Positions 1 to 14,537 of a stretch of DNA of 64,000 bases are shown one piece after another; position 1 is the stretch's first letter, and every line of letters starts with the position of its first letter. This stretch comes from Tatumella sp. JGM118 (GTDB lineage: Bacteria; Pseudomonadota; Gammaproteobacteria; Enterobacterales; Enterobacteriaceae), in contig NZ_JAERJR010000007.1 of assembly GCF_018257515.1 (NCBI RefSeq), positions 62,001 through 126,000 of the forward strand, read 5' to 3'. The position numbers and the translations under genes are program-made. The notes beneath the pieces were generated by a model. That model saw only the letters and a program-made list of their open reading frames with translations. It made no database searches and was not told the origin of the DNA.

Positions 1-56
1 GTGCGACTCACACGACGGTGCAGAGATGTTATTAACAGGAACACTGTTTTACAGAT

Positions 57-94
57 AAAAAAAACCTGCCGTTCTTGCGAAGGGCAGGTTTTTT
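57..94 (-). terminator. serS intrinsic terminator
   Basis: A 10-bp perfect stem (61-70 pairs with 83-92) is flanked by an A-run on the left (57-64) and a T-run on the right (89-94). It can therefore end transcripts from either direction. It lies 14 bp past the serS stop codon. Confidence 0.9.
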
Positions 95-107
95 CAGGCA
101 GGATCTG

Positions 108-1418
<1,311 letters not shown>

Positions 1419-1496
1419 TTAATGAAATGAAAAAATCGTTGGGAGGAATCCACTAAACGAAATAACGTTGCTACTCACCTTACCGTAATGTTTTTA

Positions 1497-2840
1497 TCAG
1501 CGGTAGCGTTTTGTCGGGCTATTTTGATTCTGTTCAGTCAGCCATGCCAGCTTTTCTGCAATTTTCGTCTCCAGACCGCGTTCAACTGGTGAATAATAGC
1601 GCGAACCGGCCATTTCAGGCGGAAAATACTCCTCGCCAGCGGCATATCCGTTGGGTTCATCATGGGCATAACGGTAACCTTTCTTCAGGCCCATTTCTTT
1701 CATCAACCGGGTCGGCGCATTACGCAGGTGGTCCGGAACATCATAATCAGGATTTTCTCTTGCAGACGCCATCGCTGCATTGAACGCCTGATAGACCGCA
1801 TTACTTTTTGGTGCACAGGATAAATAAACTATCGCTTGTGCGATCGCCCTTTCCCCTTCAGCCGGCCCCACTCGGGTGTAACAATCCCAGCCGGCTAGCG
1901 CGACCTGCATGGCTCTGGGGTCAGCATTACCGATATCTTCTGACGCGATCGCCAGCAGACGACGGGCGACATATAAGGGATCACCGCCTGCGGTAATAAT
2001 ACGTGCATACCAGTAAAGGGCAGCATCCGGGGCAGAACCGCGAACGGATTTATGCAACGCTGAGATAAGATCATAAAACCGGTCACCTTTATTATCGAAG
2101 CGGGCGGTACGTTCGCCGGCGACTTCGGTTAATAATGCCGGGGTCAGTATACGCTTCCCTCCGGCATCAGGTTCTGCCATATCCGCCATCATCTCCAGCG
2201 TATTCAATGCACGACGAGCGTCCCCGTTCACTAACTCCGCGATCATTTTCCGGGTATCATCCGGTAATTGCAGATCCTGTCCGCCGAGGCCGCGTTCACT
2301 GTCAGACATTGCCTGTGTAAGCACTGCCTCAATATCAGTCACCGTCAGCGATTTCAGCAGATAGACCCTGGCCCGGGAAAGCAGTGCAGAGTTAAGTTCA
2401 AAAGAGGGATTTTCTGTCGTCGCGCCGATAAAGGTTATGGTGCCGTCTTCAATATGCGGCAGAAAAGCATCCTGCTGACTCTTATTAAAGCGGTGCACCT
2501 CATCCACAAAAAGAATGGTCCTGCGACCCGCCTGCCGGCTCTGACTTGCTCTGGCAATGGCCTCACGAATATCTTTAACCCCGGAGGTGACCGCAGATAT
2601 ACGTTCAACACCGGCATTCGCGTACCGGGCGATAATCTCTGCCAATGTCGTCTTACCGGTTCCCGGCGGCCCCCAGAGGATCATGGAATGTAAATGACCG
2701 GCTTCGATCGCTCTGGGCAGGGGTTTTCCGGGGGCCAGCAGATGCTGCTGCCCCCCATATTCAGCCAGGGTTCGTGGCCGCATACGTGCGGCCAGCGGCT
2801 GAAATTCGTTGACAGAAAAGTCCAGAGAAAGTGTATCCAC
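1497..2840 (-). CDS. rarA: Replication-associated recombination protein A (AAA+ ATPase)
   Basis: AAA+ ATPase of the MgsA/WRNIP1 family that acts on stalled or gapped replication forks. Walker A is GPPGTGKT (about residue 57) and Walker B is DEVHRF (about 116). The tail ends in KRYR, as in E. coli. I chose the GTG at 2838-2840. It gives 447 residues, the E. coli length, starting MDTLSLDF against E. coli MSNLSLDF, with GAGG five bases upstream. An in-frame GTG at 2844-2846 would add two residues. The gene follows lolA with almost no gap, so the two are probably co-transcribed and translationally coupled. Confidence 0.97.
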   Translation of the reverse strand: MDTLSLDFSVNEFQPLAARMRPRTLAEYGGQQHLLAPGKPLPRAIEAGHLHSMILWGPPGTGKTTLAEIIARYANAGVERISAVTSGVKDIREAIARASQSRQAGRRTILFVDEVHRFNKSQQDAFLPHIEDGTITFIGATTENPSFELNSALLSRARVYLLKSLTVTDIEAVLTQAMSDSERGLGGQDLQLPDDTRKMIAELVNGDARRALNTLEMMADMAEPDAGGKRILTPALLTEVAGERTARFDNKGDRFYDLISALHKSVRGSAPDAALYWYARIITAGGDPLYVARRLLAIASEDIGNADPRAMQVALAGWDCYTRVGPAEGERAIAQAIVYLSCAPKSNAVYQAFNAAMASARENPDYDVPDHLRNAPTRLMKEMGLKKGYRYAHDEPNGYAAGEEYFPPEMAGSRYYSPVERGLETKIAEKLAWLTEQNQNSPTKRYR

Positions 2841-2847
2841 ATTCACC

Positions 2848-3459
2848 TCACTGACGCTGATCGTCCACCGTTACCCCTTGCGGAGGAGTAAATTTAAATT
2901 TATCCGGACTGATCGCCCCATTTTGCTGGCTTTTCAGCTGATAACTGCTGCGTTGCCCGTCCTGTTCAACCGCACTGAACTGACGGATCGTGCCGCCCGG
3001 AGTAACATCTATCGTGAATTGCTTCAGATTACCGTCGCTGCTCTTCGGCGTCAGTTCGAAATTATCGCCCTGCTGTTTCACATTATAGCGTTTCCAGTCT
3101 GAGGGCTGGTTACGTGCAATCAGCATAAACGGTGTATTACTGGTGGCATTTTTCACCCAGGTCGCCGTTACCTGCTCAACAAAGGGATTATAAAACCATA
3201 ACGTTTTGCCATCGGAAATAATGGTACTTTCATCCGGAGCGGTCATATGCCAGTTGAACAGGCTCGGACGCTGGACCCACAATTCACCTTCACCGTTCTG
3301 CACGTTGTTGCCTGAAGCATCCGTGACTTTCTGACTGAATTGCGCATGAAAACTACTTACCTTATCCAGACGTGTCTGCAGACTGGCTGAATCGTCGGCC
3401 CGGACAGCGGCTGAAATCATAAGACTGATAACACCTGTAGCAATCAACAATTTTTTCAT
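2848..3459 (-). CDS. lolA: Outer-membrane lipoprotein carrier protein LolA
   Basis: Periplasmic chaperone that takes lipoproteins from LolCDE and hands them to LolB at the outer membrane. The 203-residue product starts with a Sec signal peptide (MKKLL, hydrophobic core, cleavage after about residue 21 near VRA/DD). The mature part has the LolA pattern, including FHAQFSQKV near the start and the [12 protein letters not shown] stretch. AAGGAA precedes the ATG at a normal distance. It lies between ftsK and rarA, as in E. coli. Confidence 0.97.
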   Translation of the reverse strand: MKKLLIATGVISLMISAAVRADDSASLQTRLDKVSSFHAQFSQKVTDASGNNVQNGEGELWVQRPSLFNWHMTAPDESTIISDGKTLWFYNPFVEQVTATWVKNATSNTPFMLIARNQPSDWKRYNVKQQGDNFELTPKSSDGNLKQFTIDVTPGGTIRQFSAVEQDGQRSSYQLKSQQNGAISPDKFKFTPPQGVTVDDQRQ

Positions 3460-3584
3460 CTGTAATTATTCCTTAACTTTCATTCCGGCTGTGCACTGTT
3501 AACCGTAGTCTCTGCCGGTATATTCCGACAGGAGAAAAAACTGAATTCTGAGTATTACTATGGGGATACCGGGAGAGATAAACA

Positions 3585-3608
3585 ATGGGCCAGAAAATTC
3601 TGGCCCAT
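3585..3608 (-). terminator. Hairpin after ftsK
   Basis: An 11-bp perfect inverted repeat with a very short loop lies just past the ftsK stop. On the minus strand it is followed by TTGTTTATC, a weak U-rich tail. It is the likely end of the ftsK transcript before lolA. Confidence 0.55.
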
Positions 3609-3633
3609 CAGGATAACAACCTGTTATCGGAAC

Positions 3634-6600
3634 TTACATTTCGTGCGGAGGGGGTGACAGCACCTCCCGGTTACCATTATGTCCGGGCTCGGAAACTATT
3701 CCCTGCGCTTCCATCTGTTCGATAATCCTGGCCGCCCGGTTATAACCGATACGGAACTGTCGCTGAACACCGGAAATAGAAGCACGACGTTTTTCAACCA
3801 CGAAACCAACGGCCTGGTCGAATAACGGGTCCAGTTCTTCACCATTACCATCAGCGCCACCGGTTCCGCTTTCACTCTCATCCCCGGCAGTAATGCTGTC
3901 GATATATTGAGGCCGGCCACGGGCTTTCCAGTCCTGGACCACGGCATGCACTTCCTGGTCACGGACAAAGGCTCCATGCACACGGACCGGCATCGAGGAG
4001 TTAGGTGGCATATAAAGCATATCCCCCATTCCGAGTAATGACTCCGCCCCGGCCTGATCCAGAATGGTGCGGGAGTCAATTTTACTTGAAACGGTAAATG
4101 CAATACGCGTAGGAATATTCGCTTTGATAAGCCCGGTGATCACATCGACCGACGGTCGCTGCGTCGCCAGGACCAGGTGAATACCGGCGGCGCGGGCTTT
4201 CTGTGCCAGACGGGCAATCAGTTCCTCGACCTTTTTACCCACCGCCATCATCAGGTCCGCAAACTCATCCACCAGCACGACAATGTAAGGCAGCTTTTCG
4301 AGAACCGGCGGCGTAGTATCCATACTGTCACCCGGTTTCCAGAACGGATCCGGAATAGGCCGGCCCATAGCTTCAGCCTGTACAATCTTCTCGTTATAAC
4401 CGGCAAGGTTACGTACGCCCAGTGCGGACATCAGCTTGTAGCGCCGTTCCATCTCTCCGACACTCCAGCGTAGCGCATTGGCGGCATCCTTCATGTCTGT
4501 CACAACTTCAGTCAGCAGATGCGGAATGCCTTCATAGACAGAGAGTTCCAGCATTTTCGGGTCGATCATAATGAAGCGCACTTCATCAGGCGTTGCCTTG
4601 TACAGCATACTGATGATCATGGCGTTCACACCGACAGATTTCCCTGAGCCAGTGGTCCCCGCGACCAGCAGGTGAGGCATCTTCGCAAGATCGGCAACCA
4701 CCGGCTGACCGGCAATATCTTTCCCCAGCACAATCGCCAGCGGTGAAGGATTATCCCTGAACTTTGCGCAGTCCAGTACTTCACGCAAATAAACTGTCTG
4801 ACGGTGCTTATTCGGTAATTCCAGGCCGACATAGGGCTTGCCAGGGATAACCTCGACAATACGGACCGCAACAGCAGATAACGAACGGGCCAGGTCGCGT
4901 GAGAGATTAGAAATCCTGGCGGCTTTCACGCCAGGAGCCAGATCCAGCTCGAAACGGGTGATCACCGGTCCCGGTGAAATACCGACAACTTCTGCTTTCA
5001 CTCTGAAGTCATTCAGTCTTGCCTCGACCAGTTTACCCGTTTGTTCCAGAGCAAACATATCAACCGGTTCTTCTTCCGCCGGAGGTGGCGTCAGTAAATC
5101 CATGGTCGGAAGAGGTGTCGACGGTTTTTCCAATGGCTGTTCATGGCGAACCAGGAACGGATGGAACAGACTCTGCTGTTCCTGAGCAGCTGGCGGTTGA
5201 GAAGCGGCTTCCTGCGGGGATGAGAATGGTGAATGCCCCGGCTGGGCTGTTGTGCCTGACGTCTGCGGATACTGCGCAGAGTTACCCCCTGCGGCAGAAT
5301 ACGGTGCCTGCTCCGGCGTCTGCGGGGCTGCGTATTGCGAATGCCCCGGCTGAGCTGTTGTGCCTGACGCCTGCGGATACTGCGCAGAGTTACCCCCTGC
5401 GGCAGAATACGGTGCCTGCTTCGGTGCCTGCGGGGCTGCGTAGGGTGAGTGCCCCGGCTGGGCTGTTGTGCCTGACGTCTGCGGAGACTGCGCAGAGTTA
5501 CCCCCAGCGGCAGAATACGGTGCCTGCTCCGGCGTCTGCGGGGTCACTGTTTCCGCACCCGGTGCAATCGTAAACAGAGGCTCTGCCGGATTGTCATCCA
5601 CCAGCTCTTCCATCGGTGAAAAATCAAACGCAGAAATAGCCTCTGAGGAGAGCGGCGCAGAGGCCACAACGTGGTCAGCACTGACCCGGGTAACATCCTC
5701 AGCCGGCGTCTGATACCGCTGCTGCTGTTGCTCCGAGAATTGACGTGCCAGCAACGCCTGTTGCAGTTCATCTTCTTCGTCAGGTGTGGCAGTGACATGG
5801 TCCTCGCCATAGCGCGCCTTTTGCTGCTCGGTAAAAGCCTGCCGAAGCGCCGCCTGGTCGAATTCACTCTGTTCGGACGAAAGCTCGTCTGTCTCCGGCA
5901 TCTGCGCATTCAGCTGACGTTGTAATTCCTCTTCACGTGCTTTTTCTTCTGCCATCCGTTGTGAAGGTAATTTAATGCCATAAGAGGCCATTTCGCGCCG
6001 GGTCGGCAAACGGACAGGATTCGGTCGTGGCAGTTCCGGCCCACCGACTCCGCGTTTTACCTGAGGGTTAGCACTTCGTTGCGCTGATTCTGTCACCGTC
6101 GCAGGGGGCTGTAATTTACCCATACTGGCGGCCACAGCAAATGGCGACTGCCCTGCCGGTTTCACTACAGTGGCAGCCACGGTCTGAGCATTGACTGCGG
6201 CAGGCGTCGCCGGCGCAACCGGTGCCTGAGGGGTAACTGCCGGCGGCCGCTGAGTATCAGGCCGGGTTGTCTGAACCTGTGAAGTAACCCCGGAGGCTTG
6301 GGGTGCCGCAGACGGAGAAGCTGCTGGCGTCGGCTGAGATGCCACCGTATCCGGCACATCGAAGCGGTAAAGTGGTGGCTCTGCGGCCTGCGTGGCTTTC
6401 ACCTGAGCAGGTGCCCTGTAGGCATCGGCAGCGACGACCGGTTCAGGACGGTTTTCCGGCCTTGTGGATGACTCCGGTGCAGGTTGCCGCGCGGCAGGAG
6501 ATTGGATGATCGGTCCAGCCCCGGCGACGGGTGCACTGAATAGCGGATCATTTTCTTCCTCCTCCGTCACTGAGGCGAAGGCAGAAGAGGTAAATAAGGG

Positions 6601-7449
6601 GTCATTGTCATCCGTTTCCGACGCAGAAACCGGCGTTGAAAACAGCGGATCATGTTCATCATCCTGTGACTGAGAGACTGTATTACCGTGCGCAGGCGAT
6701 CCGGCGGCCGGAGAGGCTTTGGAGCGGAACAGAGGATCGTCTTCAGTGACATCCTGCGCCGTCTCTTTGCGGGACACCGGGGCAATCGCCTCGTCTTCGT
6801 CCTCGTCTTCATCGTGCCAGCGATCATCCCCCCGGGAGCGGTTGCTCGCGAAGGTCAGAACGGACATGATGACCCCGCCGATCTTCTCAGCAATCGTCAG
6901 CCATGACCACCCGGTATAGAGGGTGATCCCGGCGGCCCAGACAAACAGCAGGACCAGCGTTCCGGTCATCTGGTTAAGATACGGGGCCATTGCACTACTG
7001 ACCAGGCTGCCAATCACGCCTCCGGACGCAAAGTACCAGATATCATCAGCATTGATTGCTGCCAGACCACAGGTGGTGACCACCAGTGCCAGCACACCTA
7101 TCAGACGCAGGCCGATAGAGAAGCAGTCGATGAATTCTTTGCTGTTACGATGGCGGAAGGTAATCCAGCATAAGCCAATGATCACTACCGGAATGGCGTA
7201 GGCCATCACCCCGAAGATAAATAACAGGGTATCCGCCATCCAGGCCCCCGGCCGGCCACCCAGATTATGGATAGGCTCATGCCAGGCCGTTTGTGACCAG
7301 CTCGGGTCAGAGGGATTGAAACTGACCAGCGAGACCATCAAATACACGGCAAAAAGTGCCACCAGAATCAGTAATGCTTCCAGCAGCCGTCGTCCACTAC
7401 TCAGTGGCGTTAAAGATACATCTTTATCTTCTGTATATTCCTGGCTCAA
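3634..7449 (-). CDS. ftsK: DNA translocase FtsK
   Basis: Inner-membrane cell-division protein that recruits late divisome proteins and pumps DNA towards dif for XerCD dimer resolution. The first 200 or so residues carry four membrane segments. A long Pro/Gln/Ala-rich linker follows. The C-terminal motor has Walker A GTTGSGKS (about residue 933) and Walker B ([13 protein letters not shown]). The last 70 residues form the winged-helix gamma domain ([17 protein letters not shown]) that reads KOPS. I chose the TTG at 7447-7449 ([10 protein letters not shown], as in E. coli) with GGAGAG five bases upstream, giving 1271 residues. An upstream TTG would add eight. The linker holds four DPLF motifs and three 36-residue repeats. 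Confidence 0.97.
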   Translation of the reverse strand: MSQEYTEDKDVSLTPLSSGRRLLEALLILVALFAVYLMVSLVSFNPSDPSWSQTAWHEPIHNLGGRPGAWMADTLLFIFGVMAYAIPVVIIGLCWITFRHRNSKEFIDCFSIGLRLIGVLALVVTTCGLAAINADDIWYFASGGVIGSLVSSAMAPYLNQMTGTLVLLFVWAAGITLYTGWSWLTIAEKIGGVIMSVLTFASNRSRGDDRWHDEDEDEDEAIAPVSRKETAQDVTEDDPLFRSKASPAAGSPAHGNTVSQSQDDEHDPLFSTPVSASETDDNDPLFTSSAFASVTEEEENDPLFSAPVAGAGPIIQSPAARQPAPESSTRPENRPEPVVAADAYRAPAQVKATQAAEPPLYRFDVPDTVASQPTPAASPSAAPQASGVTSQVQTTRPDTQRPPAVTPQAPVAPATPAAVNAQTVAATVVKPAGQSPFAVAASMGKLQPPATVTESAQRSANPQVKRGVGGPELPRPNPVRLPTRREMASYGIKLPSQRMAEEKAREEELQRQLNAQMPETDELSSEQSEFDQAALRQAFTEQQKARYGEDHVTATPDEEDELQQALLARQFSEQQQQRYQTPAEDVTRVSADHVVASAPLSSEAISAFDFSPMEELVDDNPAEPLFTIAPGAETVTPQTPEQAPYSAAGGNSAQSPQTSGTTAQPGHSPYAAPQAPKQAPYSAAGGNSAQYPQASGTTAQPGHSQYAAPQTPEQAPYSAAGGNSAQYPQTSGTTAQPGHSPFSSPQEAASQPPAAQEQQSLFHPFLVRHEQPLEKPSTPLPTMDLLTPPPAEEEPVDMFALEQTGKLVEARLNDFRVKAEVVGISPGPVITRFELDLAPGVKAARISNLSRDLARSLSAVAVRIVEVIPGKPYVGLELPNKHRQTVYLREVLDCAKFRDNPSPLAIVLGKDIAGQPVVADLAKMPHLLVAGTTGSGKSVGVNAMIISMLYKATPDEVRFIMIDPKMLELSVYEGIPHLLTEVVTDMKDAANALRWSVGEMERRYKLMSALGVRNLAGYNEKIVQAEAMGRPIPDPFWKPGDSMDTTPPVLEKLPYIVVLVDEFADLMMAVGKKVEELIARLAQKARAAGIHLVLATQRPSVDVITGLIKANIPTRIAFTVSSKIDSRTILDQAGAESLLGMGDMLYMPPNSSMPVRVHGAFVRDQEVHAVVQDWKARGRPQYIDSITAGDESESGTGGADGNGEELDPLFDQAVGFVVEKRRASISGVQRQFRIGYNRAARIIEQMEAQGIVSEPGHNGNREVLSPPPHEM
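5231..5554 (-). repeat. Three tandem 108-bp repeats inside ftsK
   Basis: Copies start at 5231, 5339 and 5447. Each is exactly 108 bp, so the frame is kept and the FtsK linker gains three near-identical 36-residue blocks containing [14 protein letters not shown] and [10 protein letters not shown]. The copies differ at only a few bases, which suggests recent duplication. FtsK linkers in relatives also carry repeats, but with different sequences. Confidence 0.95.
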
Positions 7450-7565
7450 GAGAACTCTCCAGGTGCCTGTCAACTAAAGAGAGGAACAGCACCATCAGTC
7501 AGCACTGTTCCTGTATGAATTCACAGGAGTGTACCTAATTGCCACAGGTTTTGCACCTGCCTGAT

Positions 7566-8060
7566 TTAGCGAGTTTTAATCACTAACCGGTTACTCTGTT
7601 TTACTTCTTCCATCACTACATAGGTGCGGGTATCGTTAACACCTGGCAGGCGTAACAAGGTTTCCCCCAGCAGCTTACGGTATGCGGACATATCCGGCAC
7701 GCGCGTTTTCAGCAAATAGTCAAAATCGCCGGAAACCAGGTGACACTCCTGAGTTTCCTCAAGTTTCTGGACGGCGGTGTTAAATTGCTCGAACACATCA
7801 GGCGTGCCACGATTCAGAGTAATCTCAACAAAAACCAGCAGTGATGCGTCCAGATAGTGCGGATTAAGCAGTGCGGTATACCCCAGAATGAACCCCTGAC
7901 GCTCCAGACGGCGGACACGCTCAAGGCAGGGCGTCGGAGACAACCCTACCCGTTTGGAGAGCTCGACATTAGAAATACGGCCATCTTTTTGCAATTCGTT
8001 GAGGATATTTCTGTCGATGCGGTCCAGATCTTTGCCAGGGCGTTTCTTATTATCTGTCAT
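7566..8060 (-). CDS. lrp: Leucine-responsive regulatory protein
   Basis: Global regulator of the Lrp/AsnC family, controlling amino-acid metabolism, pili and transport according to leucine supply. The 164 residues match the family length and are close to E. coli Lrp. The N-terminal helix-turn-helix (about residues 14-60, ISNVELSKRVGLSPTPCLERV) is followed by a RAM ligand-binding domain that contains LVSGDFDYLL. The gene diverges from trxB across a 510-bp spacer, consistent with the long lrp leader known in E. coli. Confidence 0.98.
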   Translation of the reverse strand: MTDNKKRPGKDLDRIDRNILNELQKDGRISNVELSKRVGLSPTPCLERVRRLERQGFILGYTALLNPHYLDASLLVFVEITLNRGTPDVFEQFNTAVQKLEETQECHLVSGDFDYLLKTRVPDMSAYRKLLGETLLRLPGVNDTRTYVVMEEVKQSNRLVIKTR

Positions 8061-9530
<1,470 letters not shown>

Positions 9531-9560
9531 TTCTTCCCTGAACACTGAATGATTTCCTAA

Positions 9561-9586
9561 GGCGACAGCGAAACTGTCGCCTTTTT
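9561..9586 (+). terminator. trxB intrinsic terminator
   Basis: An 8-bp GC-rich stem (9561-9568 with 9574-9581) with a CGAAA loop is followed directly by five T's. It separates trxB from cydD. Confidence 0.92.
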
Positions 9587-9672
9587 ACTGTTCCGCATGC
9601 TAAAGTACCTGCACTTTTACAAGGGGTATTACTTTACACCTCTGGTGTCTGACATTCACTTTGCAGAATTCC

Positions 9673-11445
9673 ATGAATAAATCCCGTCAACAGTATTTAG
9701 TACGCTGGCTGAAAGAACAGCGCCATTACGGACGCCGCTGGTTACGCCTTTCGGTTATTACCGGTGTCTTCAGTGCACTCCTGATTATCACGCAGGCCGG
9801 GATCATCGCCCGCATATTGCAGAATTTTATTATCAGTCATCACCCTGCCGGTGATACGCCAGGCTTGCTGGTTGCGCTGGCGGCCTGCTTTGCCGGGCGA
9901 AGCCTGTTGCATTACCTGCGGGAAATGGCGGGTTTCCGTGCAGGAAGCGTCATCCGCGAGGCTATCCGCCAGCAGATTATTTTACGTCTGGAGGCCCGGG
10001 GCCCTGCCGGAACGACGAGCCGGGCCGTCGGTAGCTGGACCACCCTGTTGCAGGAACAAATCGATAATATGCAGGATTACTATGCACGTTATCTGCCACA
10101 GATGAGCCTGGCAACATTGATCCCCGTGCTGATCCTGATCACGCTGTTACCCCTTAACTGGGCTGCGGCGTTGATCCTGTTCTGTACCGCGCCACTGATC
10201 CCGTTATTTATGGCCATGGTCGGTATGGGGGCGGCAGAAGCCAACCGCAGAAACTTCCAGGCCCTCGCCCGTCTCAGCGGAGACTTCCTTGACCGCCTGC
10301 GCGGGCTGGAAACACTTCGCCTGTTTCACCGGGGTCGGGCAGAACAGGCGGCTATCGCCGACAGTACAGGGCAATTTCGTCTGCGTACCATGGAAGTCCT
10401 GCGACTGGCATTTCTGTCTTCGGCAGTACTGGAGTTTTTCGCGGCCATTTCCATCGCCGTGGTGGCTGTCTATTTCGGCTTCTCCTATCTGGGGGTACTG
10501 CATTTTGGTGATTATCACCGTGGCGTCACCTTGTTTGCCGGTTTCCTGGCATTGATCCTGGCGCCGGAGTTCTTCCAGCCTTTGCGGGATTTGGGGAATT
10601 TTTACCATGCCAAAGCTCAGGCTATCGGCGCTGCCGATCAGCTGGAGGCCTTCCTCAGTGACACTGAAGCGGCCAGCCAGAGCACCGGAACACTGACCCC
10701 GGACAGGTCCGGGCCCTGCACCCTGGTCGCACGTGATCTGATTGCTATGACAGCTACAGGAGAACCGTTAACCGGGCCGCTCAATTTTATTCTGCCGGCA
10801 GGCAAGCGCGTTGTGCTGGCCGGGGTGAGTGGTGCCGGTAAAACATCGCTGATCAATGTCCTGCTGGGCTTTCTTCCTTACCAGGGGTCTCTCACTGTCG
10901 ACGGCACAGAATTACGGGATATTCGCCCGGATCACTGGCAGCAACAACTGGCCTGGGTCGGGCAGAACCCGCGGCTGCCGGCAGAGACCCTGCGCGATAA
11001 CATCACCCTGGATCGCCCCTGTGACAGACAGCAGTTTCAACGGGTGCTGGAATGCAGTGGAATCAATGAATTTATCGCCGACCTGCCTGAGGGGATTGAT
11101 ACTCCTGCCGGCGATGATGCCGTCCGGTTATCAGTCGGCCAGGCCCAGCGTGTTGCGGTTGCCAGGGCCCTGTTACTGCCTTCAGCACTGCTGCTGCTGG
11201 ATGAACCAACCGCCAGTCTGGACAGACAAAGCGAGCAACATGTGATGCATGCACTCACGGAAGCCTCCTTACTGCAGACGACACTGATGATCACTCACCA
11301 GCCCGAAGGAGTACAGGACTGGGACGAGATCTGGATGATGGCGGGCGGAAAAATTATTCAGAAAGGCAGCTGGCAGGCGCTCGCCGTGACACCGGGGCCG
11401 TTCCGGGACATGTTAGCTCAGCGTCACGGGGAGATAACGCTATGA
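9673..11445 (+). CDS. cydD: Glutathione/cysteine ABC exporter subunit CydD
   Basis: One half of the heterodimeric inner-membrane exporter CydDC, which sends cysteine and glutathione to the periplasm and is needed for cytochrome bd assembly. The N-terminal half is a six-helix ABC exporter membrane domain. The C-terminal half has Walker A GVSGAGKT (about residue 382), signature LSVGQAQ and Walker B LLLLDEPTAS. The ATG at 9673 gives MNKSRQ, as in E. coli, for 590 residues. A TTG at 9661 would add four. No good ribosome site is seen for either start. The stop overlaps the cydC start (ATGA). Confidence 0.97.
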   Translation: MNKSRQQYLVRWLKEQRHYGRRWLRLSVITGVFSALLIITQAGIIARILQNFIISHHPAGDTPGLLVALAACFAGRSLLHYLREMAGFRAGSVIREAIRQQIILRLEARGPAGTTSRAVGSWTTLLQEQIDNMQDYYARYLPQMSLATLIPVLILITLLPLNWAAALILFCTAPLIPLFMAMVGMGAAEANRRNFQALARLSGDFLDRLRGLETLRLFHRGRAEQAAIADSTGQFRLRTMEVLRLAFLSSAVLEFFAAISIAVVAVYFGFSYLGVLHFGDYHRGVTLFAGFLALILAPEFFQPLRDLGNFYHAKAQAIGAADQLEAFLSDTEAASQSTGTLTPDRSGPCTLVARDLIAMTATGEPLTGPLNFILPAGKRVVLAGVSGAGKTSLINVLLGFLPYQGSLTVDGTELRDIRPDHWQQQLAWVGQNPRLPAETLRDNITLDRPCDRQQFQRVLECSGINEFIADLPEGIDTPAGDDAVRLSVGQAQRVAVARALLLPSALLLLDEPTASLDRQSEQHVMHALTEASLLQTTLMITHQPEGVQDWDEIWMMAGGKIIQKGSWQALAVTPGPFRDMLAQRHGEITL

Positions 11446-13217
11446 AAACTTTACTGCCGTTTTTACGCCTCTGGAAACGCCATGGCTTTTTGCTCGGGCT
11501 GGGCCTGGTGCTGGCTCTGCTGACATTGCTGGCAAGTATCAGTTTACTGACGCTGTCCGGCTGGTTCCTGGCCGCTTCGGCGGTCGCCGGGACGGCCGGG
11601 CTATACAGTTTTAACTATATGTTGCCCGCGGCCGGTGTCAGGGGAGCTGCCATTATCCGCACCGTGGCACGCTACTTCGAGCGACTGGTCAGTCACGACG
11701 GCACATTCCGCGTACTGCAGCATCTTCGCGTTTACACGTTCAGTAAGCTGTTCCCGCTCTCCCCTGCCGGGCTGTTACCGTTTAATCAGGGCGATTTACT
11801 GAACCGCTTTGTTGCAGACGTTGACCACCTGGACCATCTCTATCTGCGGGTGCTATCCCCTCTCGCCGGGGCGTTATGTGTCATTATCGTTGTCACCTTC
11901 GGACTGAGTTTCCTGAACCTGCCGCTGGCACTGGTCGCGGGCCTGGTGATGCTGCTGACGTTATTATTACTCCCTCCCCTCTTTTACCACCTGGGTAAAG
12001 GTTCCGGTGAGGCAATGGCGCTGACACAGGCCAGTTACCGCCGGCAACTGACCCGCTGGCTAAGCAGTATGGCGGAACTGAAGATTTATCAGCACACTCA
12101 ACGCTGGCAACAACAACTGGCGGCCACCGGACAGTCTATTTATCAGGCCGAACGGCAACAGCAGTCGCTTAACGCCGCATCGCAGAGCCTGTTGATGTTC
12201 ATTACCGGGCTGACGGTCTGCCTGATACTGGGACTGGGTTCCCTGCTGCTCAACTCCGCGTCTACCGACCCCACCTGGCTGGCACTGTTCACTTTTTGCA
12301 TCCTGGCGGCGTTTGAGTCCCTGGGGCCGGTGGCTGCCGCTTTCCTGCATATCTCGAAGGTGATGGTTGCAGCTTCACGCTTAAGTGAAATTTTAGGACA
12401 GACTCCCCCGGTACAGTTTCCGCAGAAAATAGTGGCAGATAATCATCCCGGGATTGCCGTACGGATCACCGGTCTGGGATTCAGCTATCCAGGACAACCC
12501 CGGTCGGTGATTAACGGACTGAACCTGTCCGTGGCTCAGGGTGAAAAAATTGCGCTGCTCGGTTTTACCGGCTGCGGTAAGTCAACACTCCTGCAACTAC
12601 TGACCCGTGCGGCTGACCCCGCACAGGGCGAAATTTTCTTCAACCAGTCCCCTCTGCCACAGTGGGATGAAGCAACGCTTCGTCGCAGGACCAGCGTAGT
12701 GACCCAGCGTGTCTCCGTATTTAACCAGACCCTGCGTGACAACCTCAGACTGGCTGCCCCTGACAGTAGCGATGCAGCGCTGGTCGACGTATTGCAACAG
12801 ACCGGTCTTGAGAAGTTGCTGGAAAATGACGGGCTTAATCACTGGTTAGGCGAAGGCGGCCGGACACTCTCCGGAGGGGAATTACGCCGTTTAGCCATCG
12901 CCCGGGCACTGCTCCATCGGGGAGACCTCTGGTTACTGGATGAACCCACCGAAGGGCTGGATGCCACCACCGAACAGCATATTCTGGCGCTTCTGGCGCG
13001 TGTCACCCGGGATAAAACCGTCATTATGGTGACACATCGTCTGACCGGCCTGGCGGCCATGGATCGTGTTTGTGTGATGGAGAACGGCCATATTATAGAA
13101 CAGGGTGACACGACCACGCTGCTCCGTGCTCGTGGTCGCTACTGGCAGTTTACTCAGCGTCTGAATCAGAGTGAGGTCATCGCGGATGCCATTGATCCTG
13201 CCACAGTTACCGGCTGA
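11442..13217 (+). CDS. cydC: Glutathione/cysteine ABC exporter subunit CydC
   Basis: Partner of CydD in the CydDC exporter, with the same layout: membrane domain, then ATPase. Walker A is GFTGCGKST (about residue 370), the signature is [17 protein letters not shown] and Walker B is [12 protein letters not shown]. It has 591 residues. The 4-base overlap with cydD points to translational coupling and equal subunit supply. Its 3' end overlaps the start of aat by 32 bp, so all three genes probably share one transcript. Confidence 0.97.
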   Translation: MKTLLPFLRLWKRHGFLLGLGLVLALLTLLASISLLTLSGWFLAASAVAGTAGLYSFNYMLPAAGVRGAAIIRTVARYFERLVSHDGTFRVLQHLRVYTFSKLFPLSPAGLLPFNQGDLLNRFVADVDHLDHLYLRVLSPLAGALCVIIVVTFGLSFLNLPLALVAGLVMLLTLLLLPPLFYHLGKGSGEAMALTQASYRRQLTRWLSSMAELKIYQHTQRWQQQLAATGQSIYQAERQQQSLNAASQSLLMFITGLTVCLILGLGSLLLNSASTDPTWLALFTFCILAAFESLGPVAAAFLHISKVMVAASRLSEILGQTPPVQFPQKIVADNHPGIAVRITGLGFSYPGQPRSVINGLNLSVAQGEKIALLGFTGCGKSTLLQLLTRAADPAQGEIFFNQSPLPQWDEATLRRRTSVVTQRVSVFNQTLRDNLRLAAPDSSDAALVDVLQQTGLEKLLENDGLNHWLGEGGRTLSGGELRRLAIARALLHRGDLWLLDEPTEGLDATTEQHILALLARVTRDKTVIMVTHRLTGLAAMDRVCVMENGHIIEQGDTTTLLRARGRYWQFTQRLNQSEVIADAIDPATVTG

Positions 13218-13884
13218 TACACTGAGCTTTCCCCCGCCATCCCGGGCACTGACAGAACCTGACGGTCTGCTGGCGTTTGGCGGAGACCTTAGCTGGCCAC
13301 GGATGCGGGAAGCCTACCGGCAGGGTATCTTTCCCTGGTTCTCGGAACAGGACCCGTTGTTATGGTGGTCACCGAATCCGCGGGCGGTACTTTACCCTGA
13401 GGCATTTCATCTCAGCCGCAGTATGGCCCGCTTTCATCGTCACTCACCTTATAAGGTCACCGTGGATCGGGACTTCGGTGGGGTGATCCGCGGTTGTGCT
13501 GCCGACAGAACAGACGGTACCTGGATCACTGAGCAGGTGATCGAGGCGTGGCTGGCTTTATCGCAGAGAGGCGATGCACACTCGGTCGAGGTCTGGCAGG
13601 ACGGGCATCTGATCGGCGGATTATATGGGATGGCCGTCGGCCAGCTCTTCTGCGCCGAATCGATGTTCAGCACCCGGCCGAATGCTTCAAAGACTGCGCT
13701 GATGCTATTTTGCCGGCACTTCAGCGCCCATGGCGGACAGTTAATTGATTGCCAGATACTGAACCCGCATACTGCCTCCCTGGGAGCGACAGAGATCCCG
13801 CGCGAGGCCTATCTGCAACAGGTTGCCTTACTCCGGACGCGCCCGCTGTCGGACGGCTGCTGGCAAACGGCTGAGCTGGGATAA
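13186..13884 (+). CDS. aat: Leucyl/phenylalanyl-tRNA--protein transferase
   Basis: Adds Leu or Phe to the N-terminus of proteins that begin with Arg or Lys, creating N-degrons for ClpS/ClpAP. Both of those genes lie a few kb downstream here. Family blocks [39 protein letters not shown] and [15 protein letters not shown] are all present. I chose the ATG at 13186 (232 residues) because GAGG lies nine bases upstream. A GTG at 13171 would add five residues. The start lies inside the end of cydC. Confidence 0.96.
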   Translation: MPLILPQLPADTLSFPPPSRALTEPDGLLAFGGDLSWPRMREAYRQGIFPWFSEQDPLLWWSPNPRAVLYPEAFHLSRSMARFHRHSPYKVTVDRDFGGVIRGCAADRTDGTWITEQVIEAWLALSQRGDAHSVEVWQDGHLIGGLYGMAVGQLFCAESMFSTRPNASKTALMLFCRHFSAHGGQLIDCQILNPHTASLGATEIPREAYLQQVALLRTRPLSDGCWQTAELG

Positions 13885-14449
<565 letters not shown>

Positions 14450-14485
14450 GAGTCAGTAACCTGTTTTTATTCAGGTACAAATAAT

Positions 14486-14514
14486 AAAGGCCGGATATTC
14501 CGGCCTTTTGTTTT
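14486..14514. terminator. Bidirectional infA/clpA terminator
   Basis: A 10-bp stem (14486-14495 with 14499-14508) has A's on the left and TTTTGTTTT on the right. It lies between the converging infA and clpA genes. Confidence 0.9.
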
Positions 14515-14537
14515 ATGACTGCCTGGCAAATACGGAA

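Noticed and set aside
5231-5554. CRISPR-like repeats
   Set aside because: The repeats are contiguous, 108 bp, in frame and protein-coding, with no unique spacers.
5019-5573. A 184-codon open frame on the plus strand inside ftsK
   Set aside because: It is antisense to the FtsK linker and exists because the 108-bp repeats contain no stop in that frame. It has no ribosome site or protein signature.
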